Below, piece after piece: positions 53,054 through 63,520 of a DNA stretch of 64,000 nucleotides. The notes under the pieces are model-generated. The model saw only the letters and a list, made by a program, of their open reading frames with translations, had not been told where the DNA came from and did no database searches. Each line of letters starts with the position of its first letter. Within the stretch, counting starts at the first letter, position 1. Position numbers and translations under genes: made by a program. The DNA lies in contig CAUYUJ010015704.1 of assembly GCA_963575745.1 (NCBI GenBank), positions 335,001-399,000 on the forward strand, in the 5' to 3' direction. Origin of the DNA: Prorocentrum cordatum. Taxonomy: Eukaryota > Sar > Dinophyceae > Prorocentrales > Prorocentraceae.

Positions 53054-53509
53054 GCCTGTGAAACATAAGACGCATATACACACGTGCGCACGTGCACGCA
53101 CGTACTCACTCTCTAACTGCGCTCTCACTCGTAGGCGCACCTTGCAGACAGAGCCCGTGCATGTGCGATGCGTGGCGTGTTATCTGGGCCCACGTAGCCC
53201 CAAAATGCCACGGCTTCCCAAGATGCCCTACCCCCACGCCCAAGATGTTTCCCAGGATGTCTCCCGCAAGCCCTCGCATTCTCGGACGGCCCAATGGGGG
53301 CTCCCAAGAGGCCCTCAAGTTGCTTCCGAATGCGATGGACCCGGCCAGCTTGGGGGTGACCCCAGGATTTCGCGACCGAGACGAGTATCACTGAGTGCCA
53401 GAGGGCGGGGGTCCCGGACGAGGAGATGTTCGCCCCTCGCGGAGATGAGGCGGATATGCTTGCCGGGCTGGACCTGGGTGATATCCATTTGGCTCTCGCC
53501 TATATATAG

Positions 53510-55367
53510 TCCGTCGACGACGACGATGACGACGACGACAGCGACAGCGACGACGAAAGCGACGACGACATCGAGGGCGACGTTGACGACGACGACGACG
53601 ACGGCGGCGACGACGACCTCTGAGACGCAGGATGCCCTCCGGGGGTCGCGGTTGCAGGAGGCTGGAGAGGCCGATGACGCGGAGCAGGCCCATGGCGATG
53701 GGGCGGCCGACGTTGGCGAGGTCGACGACATTGATGTAGGTGCCTTGCAGGAGGGCGAGGCCGTTGGCGACGCCATGACCGACGATTGCGACGTCGACGC
53801 TGCGCTCGAAGGAGTGCTTGAAAAAGAGGGCGCCCTCGAGGCTGAGGCCGCCGAACAGGAGCAGCATGACGACGAGTTGCTCAACTCCGTTGGGGAACTG
53901 CAGGCGGCTGCAGAGGCGGACGCGGCGCTCGATGCAGAGGAGGAGGAGGTGGAGGCGCCAGGGAAGGAAGAGGATGCGGCTGCTGGTGAGGAGGCCGAGG
54001 AGGCGGAGGCCGAGGCCGCGGAGGCCGAGGAGGCGTCGGAGGATGCAGGGGTCGCCGACGAGCTTGAATCACCCGACGCCCGCGCGGTCAGGCAGGCTTC
54101 CGAGGAAGCCGAGGCAGCCGCGGCAGCGCAGGGCCGCCCAGGCGCGAGCTCGACGATGACTCCAATGGTGCCGATGGCGCAGGCGACGGGCGCTCCGCCG
54201 GCAGCGGCAGCGGCGGGCTCGGCGGCAGCGGCGCAGGCGCAGGAGGCCCCAGTCGAAGCAGATGCCGCTGCAGAAGCCGCGTTCAATTCCTCAGTCGATC
54301 GTGCTTCCTACATGCGATTCCTGCGCCTGTTCAGGAGGAGGGACACGGCCACCAACTATCCAAACTTGGTCGAGAAGTTCAAGGACGGGGTTGGCTCGCG
54401 GGCCACACTGTTCAAGGACTGGTTCGAATCGGGGGAGAGCCTCGCGGAGACCGTCCTCACGATCAAACGGCGGCTCACGAACGCGCAGAAGGGCGAGATG
54501 AAGTACAAGAAGCTGACGGTGGATGACTTGCTTTCGAAATACCACGACGACCAGGCCTACGTCGATACCATCGTCAACGACTGCTGGGCCAAGGGCTTGT
54601 GGAGCAGGGACCTGTACACGCCTCACGACGACACCAAGATCAAGTACTGGATCCTCGACGAGGAGTCGCTCACCCTGTCCCGGGAGCTCGCGGACTCGAC
54701 CGAGATGGCGAGCACTGCGGACATCACCACTGGCGAGGATGCAGCAGCGATTTCGAAGGCCTTGGGCACCACGGGCTCTTTTGGGGACATGTCGGGCTTC
54801 TCGGACATGGCGGGCTCGTTCGGGGGCGGCGAAAGTTGGTGGGGTGATTCGTGGTCTGAGTGGTGGGAGCCGACATTCGCCAATGGCATGGGCAAGAAAG
54901 GCAAAGGGGTGAAAGGAAAGAAGGGCGCCAGCAAGGACGGCAAGGGCAAGGACGGCAAGGGCAATAACGTGGGCAAGGGCGGCAAGAGCAAAATCAAGGG
55001 CAAGGCCAGCGCGGGCAAGGGCGGCACGGGCAAGGGCGCAGGCGACGGCGCGGGCACCGGCGCCGAGAGCGAGAACGACGCCAAGGTCGAGCTCAAGGAC
55101 CCCGTCAAGGATGCCAAATCCTTGATGGGCAAGTTGGCGACGGCGCAGGGCAAGATCAAGCCGATGCTCCTGCAGATGCGCCACATGCAGGTGTCGACCA
55201 CCCTCGTCTCGCAGCTCGAGAAGCTGAGCGAGGCGCTCGAGAAGTGCCATGGGCTGGTGCACGACCTGGTCAGGAAGAATCAGACGGAGAGTGATGCCAT
55301 GACGACCGTGCGGAACAAAGCGGCGGACGTGCTCAAACTCTACGAGTCGAAGTGCAAGTCGAAATAA
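53510..55367 (+). CDS. terminal exon: acidic region, dinoflagellate-expanded domain, Lys/Gly-rich tail
   Basis: A long frame ending with TAA at 55365. It starts in a GAC tract; a CTATATATAG acceptor at 53509 is possible but gives an Asp-rich frame that stops near 53623, so the true start is unresolved. From 53640 the frame is Glu/Ala/Asp-rich. 54300-54700 reads YMRFLRLFRRRDTATNYPN, LVEKFKDGVG, LTVDDLLSKYHDDQAYVD and KIKYWILDEESLTLSREL. I recognise this as a domain of unknown function repeated across dinoflagellate genomes. A Trp-rich patch (ESWWGDSWSEWWEP), a KGKGVKGKKG-type basic region (54890-55060) and a helical end with QLEKLSEALEKCHGL follow. Confidence 0.65.
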
Positions 55368-55790
55368 GGAAAGCCTAAGTATAATGCGATCTGGAAGAAA
55401 GCCTGCTTCCTCCCCCTCCTCCCCCTCCTCCTCTCCTTTCTCTCCTCCTCCCCTCTCCCCCTCAGTCGGATCGCAGCAGCGACGCTTGCTCCTCCTCCTC
55501 CTCCTCCTCCTCCCCTCCTCCTCCCCTCCTTTTCCTCCTCCTTGCTCCCTCTCCCTCCTCCTCCCTCTCCCTCCTCCTCCTCCTCCTCCTCCTCTCTCCC
55601 CTCCCTCCTAACCTCCTCTTCTCCCTTCCTCCTCCTCCCCCTCCTTCTCTTCTCCTCCTGCTCCTCCTCCTCCTCCCCCATCCTCCTTTTCCTCCTCCTC
55701 CTCCTTCTCCTCCTCCTCCTCCTCCTCCTCCTCTTCCTCCTACCTCCTACCTCCTCCTCCTCCTTTTCCATATCTCGCCTTATGAAGGAC
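55368..55790 (+). repeat. (TCC)n microsatellite after the gene
   Basis: TCC/TTCC array from about 55410 to 55765, immediately 3' of the stop codon. It may lie in the 3' untranslated region or mark another intron. Confidence 0.9.
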
Positions 55791-57240
55791 GAGGCGGCGG
55801 AGAAAAAAACAGGGGATGCGGCTGCGTAGGCGACAGCCGGCGTGAGATGGCTGGCTGGCGCGCGGGGCCGTGCGGTCCCACCTCTCCTCCACTTGCTATT
55901 CCTGCTGCAGAGTCTGCCTCCTCCAGTACTTCCTCCTCCTCCTCCAATATATCCTCCCCCGCCTCCTCCTCAGGTATGTTTTTCACCGCTGTCCTAGGGG
56001 CTCTTGCACCTCCTCCACCTCCCCTTCCAATATCTCCCCTCCTCCTCCTCCTCCTCCTCCCCCTCGTGCTTCTTCAAGTGCAACGTCCTCTCGTCCTCCC
56101 CCCCTCGCCCCCCTTCTAACTCCTTCCTCAACTCCTATTCTAACTTCTTCCCTGCGACCAGCACTGTCAGATGCGCGCCGTGCGATCGCACGGGGGTCAG
56201 CGCATAGTGTTCGTGGTGGTTCATGGCACTGCCGCGCTCTTTCTTCTTGGAGGGGGGGTGGCAAGGGTAACGTTGACGACGATCGCGCTTTCTCGACGGC
56301 GACGACGCCGACAACCAGCAATATTGTAGGTCAGTTGTGCTTGGCGCGGTGACGCGTCGACTAGTGAATTGTCCGTTTTCGGTTCTCGAGATGGCGCCGC
56401 GGTCGTTATTTTCCAGGCTTGCGCCCGCCAGGTTTGGGCCTCAGGTCGTTTTCACTAAACCACGTTTTACTAAAGGGGGTTCTGTCCATCCCCGATTTTG
56501 CTGCTGCTGCTCATCCTCTTCCTCGCGCATTACCCTTCGACGTCGTCCTCCTCATTCTCTTCCCCTTCCTCTTCCTCCTTGTTCTATCGTTCCATCATCC
56601 CCTTCCGCTGCTGACTAACATGACGCAGTATTTATTCCCTCTCCGCCCCCCATCGCTGATGGTCGAGCCGCCCCGAGGCCCTCCCTCTCAGGGAACAGCT
56701 GATGATGGTGTTGTTAGGAGGGGCGGATGAGAGGGATGGGGGGCAGGCGGGAGGAAGAGGCGCCTTGACTTGAGGAGCAGGAGGAGGCTGGAAGATGGAG
56801 GAGGAAGAGGAGGATGATTTGGGAGGAGGAGAGCAGGCGGAAGGAGGAGGATAAGGAGGAGGAGGAGGAGGAGGAGGAGATGGAGGCCGCCTTGATTTGA
56901 CACGAAAACCAGGTTTCCTGAGGGCAGACGGGCCACGGCCCTGCAGGAAATCCCATCTCCCACCCTCCCCCTGTCACCCGCCCCCCAATCCCCTCCCCCA
57001 TCCCCCCTCCATCCCCTCCCCAAGTGTTGCTTTTGCTGCGCAAATCCCTACCCCATCCCCGCCCCCTCCCCCCCCCCCATCCCCATCCCAACCCCCCCTC
57101 CCCCGCCCTCCTCGCCCAATCCCACCACCGCCCCTCCCAGCCCCCCCTCGGTAGGTTGCGATTTTTTCGATCCTGAATGAGTTTCCGACGGTCCCAAGAC
57201 GGCCCCCTGGACACCCAAAACGGTGAAGCCTCAAGTCCGC
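55791..57240. other. no gene recognised; possible upstream exons
   Basis: Mixed pyrimidine and purine tracts (55915-56110, 56720-56885, 56940-57145). CACTAAACC and TTTTACTAAAG near 56453-56474 recall the 22-bp palindrome array at 47.1 kb. Confidence 0.4.
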
Positions 57241-57244
57241 TATC

Positions 57245-57355
57245 CCACTTCTGTGCCGCCCGCGCCGCGCACCCCGCCCAACTGCCGCCGGCGCCCAGGG
57301 CCCCGTCGCCCTGGAGATGCTGGAGCTGCTGGGGCCCACGCAGATCTACAGCGTG
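57245..57355 (+). CDS. possible 5' exon of the multi-exon gene
   Basis: The plus strand reads GPVALEMLELLGPTQIYSVQ at about 57298-57357, a normal helical peptide between pyrimidine tracts. It is followed by pyrimidine DNA to 57560, then a second coding-like piece (FGETGPKWHEHRARAPVRLL, about 57569-57628). Both could be exons of the gene below, but the splice sites are not clear. Confidence 0.3.
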
Positions 57356-57752
57356 CAAGGACACCTCACCCCCTGCTCGTGCATGTCTTTGTCTCCCCTC
57401 ACCCTCCCCTCCTTCCCCCCTCCCCCCCCCCTTCCTCTCCTCAGCATCCACCTCCTCCTCCTCCTCCTCTTCCTCCTGCTGCTCCTCCTTCTCCTCCTCC
57501 TCCTGCTGCTCCTCCTCCGCCCCCCCCCCCCTCTTCCTCTTCCCCCCCCCCTCCTTCGCCGATGGGGCCTTCGGCGAAACGGGGCCCAAGTGGCACGAGC
57601 ATCGGGCGCGCGCGCCCGTGCGCCTGCTGCGCGAGCGTCGCCGAGCCCGGAGGAGGCAGACGAGGAGGACGGAGGAGGGAGGAGGAGGAGGAGGAGGAGG
57701 AGGAGGAGGAGGAGGAGGACCTGTCGCCAATCCGCCTGCCCCCCGAGGAGCG

Positions 57753-58700
57753 CGCCCGGGCTGTTCGACAAGAACGGGCCTGGGGACCCCGTTGAGGATT
57801 TCTTCCTTGAGCAGGTGGGCTCTGGAGGGCAACATCTCAGCGCCATCGTGCAATTTGCGCGAGCCCTGACCGCCACCGGGAGAGGGGGTGGCTGCGTCGA
57901 TTTCATGGCAAAGCTGGCCCCGCCAAATAGATTAGAAAATGCTGAGCGGAATGCCCACGCTCGGATGCGCGGTCTTTTTGGGAACGAGATCACGCCGTAC
58001 CCGTTGATGTTAACGGTGGCTGATGAAGGCGGCAATACATCGCGCGAGGAAGTTTATTGTTTCGCCCCGTACGAGGTTTTTGCTGAGTTGTATCGCCACC
58101 CAGACCAATGGAAATTGAGCATGCAAGGCCCCAGGGGAGACACCGCCGCTGGATGGTTCTGGGATCACGTGAAGACCTACCGATCGGACCACCACATCTT
58201 CCAAGATCAGAATTGGGCCGAATATATAACATCTACTATACCAATGGACTTTCATTCTGATGGTGTTGAGATTTACTCTGGGACCGAGTTTCTGGTATTC
58301 AGCTGGAGTTCGGCAATGGTTTGTGATATTACAAGCTACGACCTGCAAATGCCGATCTTGATCATCGAAAAACAGAAATACATACCTGGCGTGACGGATG
58401 TACAGATTGTAAACTTCATCAAATGGAACATTGACGTGCTAGAAAGCGGGAACCATCCGAGTTTGAACCATGACGGTGAGAAGTTTGATAATAGTTCATT
58501 CCGCTACGATCGACAATGTCAACCCCTGGCGGGAGGGTGGTTCGCAACGTTTCACGCGTGGACCGGGGACCTGAAAGAGAAGGTTGCTTGCCACAGGTTC
58601 GAGAAAAACTTCGTGTCTAACTTTATATGTGAATTGTGTATTGGCGGCAAATTCGACGACGCCTACAGCGCGCAACCTGGGGGTCGAACGTTGGCCAACC
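57753..58700 (+). CDS. main exon of a dinoflagellate-expanded, transposase-like protein
   Basis: Open frame with normal residue use: LFDKNGPGDPVEDFFLEQVG, PYPLMLTVADEGG, YRHPDQWKLSMQGP, IPMDFHSDGVEIYSGTEF (HSDG at 58253-58264), VFSWSSAM, YDRQCQPLAGGWFATFHAWT and NFICELCIGG. I know this arrangement (an H-x-DG motif, then SWSS, then a Cys-rich ending) from large hypothetical-protein families in dinoflagellates. The downstream FDxxHLxHLG motif gives it a DDE-transposase look, but this is inference. The frame stops at 58795, and the family pattern suggests the exon ends near 58700. The 5' boundary is uncertain. Confidence 0.6.
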
Positions 58701-58854
58701 TCCTCGCATCAAAACAACGGCTCTGTGAGTTCCTGGGGGTCCTGGGCCCGCGCTCGGGCCTGCGCTTATTCGGGGGGGTTCAAGGCCGTGGATAATAAAT
58801 TCCGTGGGATCGCCCCCTGCCCCATCGCGAGGTATTCGTTCGGTCCTTCGGCAG

Positions 58855-59234
58855 CCTGGCGGCGAAATTTGACGTCGCATCAGGACCTGCACGGTTGGAG
58901 ATGGGGGAGGGGGACGGGGAGGGGGAGGAGGAAGAGGAGAAGGTGGAGGGGGAGGGCGGAGGACGGAGGACGGAGGAGGACGAGGAGGAGGAGAAACAGG
59001 AGGAGGAACATAAGGAGGATAAGGCGGAGGCGGAGGAGGGGGAGGAGGAGGACGAGGAGGAGGAGGACGGAGGAGGAGGAGGAGGAGGAGGAGGAGGAGG
59101 AGGGGCCTCGGACAGGATTATCTGGAAACGCACCCTGGCAGTGAACGCAGCCCGTGGTCTCTCATACGATCTTGGACCATACATGATAACCATTTCGATT
59201 TGTTGCACTTGGCGCACCTCGGCTTTGTCAAAGA
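58855..59234 (+). CDS. small exons of the same gene (about 58855-58893 and 59132-59234)
   Basis: After TCCTTCGGCAG the plus strand reads WRRNLTSHQDLHG, then a GT donor and a GGA microsatellite (58900-59105). After CCCTGGCAG it reads SPWSLIRSWTIHDNHFDLLH and LAHLGFVKE (FDLLHLAHLGFVKE at 59193-59234). The FDxxH..HLG block is the expected next family motif, so the purine microsatellite is probably an intron. Splice sites are approximate. Confidence 0.45.
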
Positions 59235-59474
59235 GCGATGGCAACTGTCGTCTCCCACGAGCCGCCGTTGCCCGCGTGGGCGGGGGAGGGGAGGGGGGAG
59301 CGAGATAGGGTGGGAATGAGGAGGGAAGGCCAGATGGCGAGGATGACGACGGCGACATCGACGAGAATGGGTGGAAAGCTGGCCGCCGACGAAACGAGCA
59401 GGAGGATCAGCGAAAGAGGAACAGCGCGGGGGGGAAGTGGGAGGGGATAGTGACATTCACATGCCATTTACACA

Positions 59475-60108
59475 AATGCGGGGCGTCGGATCTTTGTGGA
59501 AGCATGATGTATATCATGGCTACACGGTACTATGGCATCGACACCCTCGACCAAGCTCTCCACAAACTCTGGAACGAAGCAAGAAGGTTTTACAAAAACC
59601 ATGGCCGACTATTGAAAGTGCCCAAGTTTAATCGGAAAACACTTTCGATATCAGACAACGTGGATTACCCTTCGCTCGAGACCCGCATGAAAGGAGCCAA
59701 ATGTAAGATGATGATGTGGCGCTGCGCGCTGGCCCCGCGGAAACCCTCTGCTTTCCGGGTGCGAGTGGTAGTAGCGCGGCGGGGGGCGGGGAAGAACAGT
59801 GATGGTTGGGGCAAGGGGAATAGGGAGACGGCGAGAAACGCATGAGACACCGACGCACGCAACGATACTGAGAATCAGGATGGCACGCTGGGGGCCCTTG
59901 TGGGGGTCCGTGGATATTTATATGGTTGGCCAACAAGGCTACAACAATTGTTGAGTCGGGGCTCGACGCGTCCGACGACGCCAAAATGAGGGGATCAATG
60001 ATGTGGGCACTCCTCTCTTGCATTAAGATCTTTGACGCGGGTGACATTTTTTTGACCCGGGCCGAGGCCGACAAGGCCAGCAAGCTCGGTGATTATTTTC
60101 TCTGCTGC
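59475..60108 (+). CDS. exons of the same gene (about 59475-59745 and 59925-60105)
   Basis: The first piece reads GSMMYIMATRYYGIDTLDQA, LHKLWNEARRFYKNHGRL, DYPSLETRMKGAKCKMMMW. The second, in another frame, reads RGSMMWALLSCIKIFDAGDI and FLTRAEADKASKLGDYFL. Both follow the family order (a helical block ending in a YPxL..R.KgA.. motif, then W.L.......D....LT..EA). The intron of about 180 bp between them has no microsatellite. Confidence 0.5.
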
Positions 60109-60344
60109 TAGAATTCACTTCTGTCGAAAGCCCGACGCCGCAATGCAGAATCTACATGCCGCCCCTGCCCCTGTCTCTGCTCGCTCTCACGTTCGCGCGT
60201 GCCCTCCTATATCGGATAACTCCGCCCCGCCTTTTCCCAGCGCCCCTCTTCCGCCCCCTCCGCTGGGCCCTGACGTGCAATCGGATGGGCCCCTTGTAAG
60301 GGGCTGGCGCGTCAAAGACTAGCCAGCGATTCGTTTAAGAATAA

Positions 60345-60735
60345 CGAAGCCCTTTGGAAGATGCGCCCGAAGATCCATTATTCAATCGCTGTGCGAATTC
60401 CGCCTGCCCTACCTGCAAGATCCGGGTCCGATGGGCACCTCCTACAACTCCATGGGGCCATCTGGGCCCGCTTGAGAACCTGAGGATCTCACGCGCCATG
60501 GCCCCATGGGTCGGCGAGTTTTGCGCACGTGCTCCTTCGTGTGCGGGAGACGCGCCTCAACCCTCGGCGATTCGATTTGTTTAACGCTGAGGATTTCGTG
60601 GGCAAGACCAAAAAGGTTGCCCGGCAGTGCCACCGACGCAAGTGCAGCAACCGATTTGTGCAGCGGTATTACATTTTTTTGGCGCACCGTTGGCGCAAGA
60701 GGGATCGCGAGGCAGCCTGTGGCGTGCGACGGGCC
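60345..60735 (+). CDS. 3' exons of the same gene (about 60350-60395 and 60573-60735)
   Basis: The short exon reads ALWKMRPKIHYSIAVR, corresponding to the W.xRPKxHYF motif of the family. The next reads NPRRFDLFNAEDFVGKTKK, VARQCHRRKCSNRFVQRYYI and FLAHRW, corresponding to the C-terminal NPR...EDFxG block. A pyrimidine tract begins at 60755, so the last codon may lie in a further exon (60835 onward) or the frame may end nearby. Confidence 0.5.
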
Positions 60736-60754
60736 ATCTCGAAACCGCTTCGTC

Positions 60755-61310
60755 CTTGTCATCATCCTCCTTGTCCTCCTCCACTCCCTCCCTTCTCCTC
60801 CCACCCCCATGCCCCTGCCCGGCTGCTGCACTGCAGAAGTTGCCATGCACTTCTGCGATTTCAATGCTACGCGAGGTGGTTGTCGCCTCGTCCTCCTTCT
60901 ACTCCGCATCCTCCCCTTTGCTGTCCTCCTCCCCGCCCCTAGTCTTCCTTGTCCGTCTCCCCCTCTTCGCGACGCCTGCCAACGCCATCGAAGTGAGTTC
61001 GCAGGCCGGAGCGACATGGATCTTGCCCGCCGACTCTCTGCAGGAGTTTAGGCTCTGGGCGGGCGGCTCTGACCTGGGAGAACGGCTCTCCCCCGCCTCC
61101 CTCCCCCTCCTCCTCCTTCTCCTCCTCCTCCTCCTCCTTTTCCCCCTCCTCCTCCCTCCCTCCTCCTCCTCCTCCTCCCCCTCCCTCGCTGGCCCTCGAA
61201 GGGCCGCGTCTGGGGCGTTTCGCCGGAGACGTCGACGTCCTCGCAATCGCTGGCCATGCGAAAAGGGAACCACGCAGCCTGATTGAGCCCCGCATCCCTG
61301 CGGCAACTCA
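60755..61310 (+). repeat. pyrimidine tracts with one coding-like segment
   Basis: TCC-rich tracts at 60755-60830, 60880-60970 and 61090-61195. Between them 60985-61080 reads VSSQAGATWILPADSLQEFR, possibly another exon. No domain. Confidence 0.4.
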
Positions 61311-61324
61311 CATTTGAGCGAAGC

Positions 61325-61640
61325 ATGCCGACCGCCGACCGCCGACTGCCGACCGCCGACCGTTGACCGCCGCCGACCACCGCTGACCGCCGCCGACCGC
61401 CGACCGCCGCCAGCCGCCGCCGACGACGACGACGACGACGATACCTAGGAGCAGGACGACGAGGACGACGACGACGACGGAGTTGGGGGACCCACGGATG
61501 AGGATAGGGGGAGGAGGGGGAGGAGGAGGAGGAGGAGGAGGAGGAGGAAGAGGAGGGAAAGGAGGAGGAGGAGGAGGAGAAGAAGGAGGAGGAATATGAG
61601 GAGAGCGGTGGAGGTGGGGGAGGAGGAGGAAGAGGAGGCG
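61325..61640 (+). repeat. GACCGCC heptamer repeat, GAC and GGA tracts
   Basis: 61325-61425 is made of GACCGCC/GACTGCC words. Then come GAC (61420-61480) and GGA (61510-61640) microsatellites. Confidence 0.8.
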
Positions 61641-61734
61641 CGTTGGTGAGGGCATTTCGGGCGGCAATTGGTGAGCTCAGATGCGCCCGCAACTTGTTTT
61701 GTAAACTATCCCAGTGCGACCCTACCTCGGAGTT

Positions 61735-61835
61735 AGGGCCTCGAAAGCTAAAGCTAAGCTGAAGCTAAGCTGAAGCTAAGCTAAAGCTGAGCTAAAGCTA
61801 GACTAAAGCTAAAATAAAGCCCAACGCTAACGTTA
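61735..61835 (+). repeat. degenerate AAGCTAAGCTG repeat
   Basis: AAGCTAAGCTGAAGCTAAGC and variants, period 5-11 bp. The words resemble the CTGAAGCTCAG arms of the hairpins that follow from 62500. Confidence 0.7.
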
Positions 61836-62419
61836 AGCTGTACATAAAGCTGAAAAAAAAACAAACAATCAAAAAATAACAAAGAAAAAGAAAAAATAAA
61901 GAAAAAAAAAAAAAGAAAAAAAAAAAACAGTGTCGAGTAAAAAAACAAAAAAAAATAAACAAAAAAGCGTATAGAAGCTAAAGGATATACGACTCCCCTT
62001 CATCCCTCCCATCCCGCTTCAGACGCCGTTCCCGGATTTCGGATCACCTATGTCTTGCTATTGTCAAAACCAAGTTATGCTAGTTAATGTGAAGTTATGC
62101 AAGGTATTGTTCAAGATAGTTGATACATATGCGTTTCGTTTTTTATAGATAAAAACTTCTCCCTATCTGAAACCGCCTTATCCTTAACTTGTGCTTAACG
62201 TGGCCCTATATTAAACCATTCCATTTCCTGAAATTCCAGAATGTCTGAAACAGTGGCTGTTATACTGTTTTTCGGCTTTGAGAACACATTATATATGCGC
62301 AGTTTTGCGCGTTGTCTGCCAACCATCGCGTTTTGTAATTGTTTGCTTGTAAAAAATGGGGGGGCGCGTTCTCGATGCTAGCGCGCGTTGGGGAATTTTG
62401 CATTGCCAGAAAAACCGAC
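61836..62419. other. AT-rich island
   Basis: An A-rich run (61850-61965) followed by about 450 bp of unusually AT-rich DNA for this window. No ORF, rRNA or tRNA is recognised. Confidence 0.6.
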
Positions 62420-63520
62420 GCGTTCCTTCAGACTCCGAGCTAGAAGCGTTTCAATTTTGTTCTTCGAATTTTATGTATATAGCGTGAATACTATATATAG
62501 AACTGAAGCTCAGAGGCGCGCGCGCGGCGGGTGACCGCGGTCATCCGCGCAGGCGCGCCTCTGAGCTTCAGTTCCAGATTGTCAAAATAGAACGGCAGAC
62601 GCGTTCCCTCAGCCTCCTTAAAGAACACCAGATTTGTTTAATTTCGTTTTTGTGCGTGGAATAGAATTTTCTACAGTGAACAACAACAAAACTGAAGCTC
62701 AGAAGCGCGCGCGGCGGGTGACCGCGGTTACCAGCGCGCGTGCACCTCTGAGCCTCAATTATGCCGCGTTCCTTCAGCCTCCTTAAAAGGCTACAGAATT
62801 TTTCAATTTCGTTTTTTATTTAAGCGTCGACTTTTCGATCGTGGGCAATACATATAGAACTGAAGCTCAGAGGCGCGCGCTCGCGGCGCGTGACCGTGGC
62901 CATCCGCGCGCGCGCACCTCTGAGCTTCGCGTTCCTTCAGCCTCCTTAAAGAGCTCTAGGATTTTTGCAATTTCGTTTTTGCACTTAAGCGTGGACTTTT
63001 CTATCGTGAACTATGAATATAGAATGCTGAAGCTCAGAGGCGCGCGCGCGCGCCTCTGAGCTTCAGCTCATATTGTCAAAATAAAAAAGCACACGCGTTC
63101 CTTCAGCCTCCTGTAAGAGCTCCAGAACTTTTTCAATTTCTTTTTTGGATTTAAACGTCGACTTTTCGAATGTGGGCAATCTAGAGCGCGCGCGCAACTC
63201 TGACCGTCAGTTATGTTTTCGACGCGTTCCTGCAGCCTCCTTAAAAAGACTACAGAATTTTGCAATTTTGCTTTTGGATTTCAACGTCGGCGGACAATAC
63301 ATATAACTGAAGCTCAGAGGCGCGCGCGCGCGGCGGGTGACCGTGGTCACCCGCGCGCGCTACTTTAGAGCTTCAGTTCTTGACAAACTTAAAAAGTAGA
63401 TGCGTTCCTCCAGCGCCTCCTTAAAGGGTTCCAGATTTTGTAATTTTGTTTTTTAGACGTTACGTCGACTTTCTACGCGACACTGAAGCTCAGAGGTGCG
63501 CGCGCGCCCCTTCCAGACAA
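62420..63520 (+). repeat. hairpin satellite array 2, about 130-180 bp units
   Basis: The anchor GCGTTCCTTCAGCCTCCTTA or a variant occurs near 62420, 62601, 62766, 62929, 63095, 63224 and 63402. Each unit continues with CAATTTCGTTTTT-like and CGACTTTTC-like blocks, then usually a GC hairpin with ACTGAAGCTCAGAGGCGCGC arms. Examples are 22-bp perfect arms at 62500-62521 and 62553-62574 and a perfect 42-bp palindrome at 63026-63067. Hairpin tips differ between units while the spacers are conserved. One unit (near 63185) has lost its hairpin. Confidence 0.9.
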
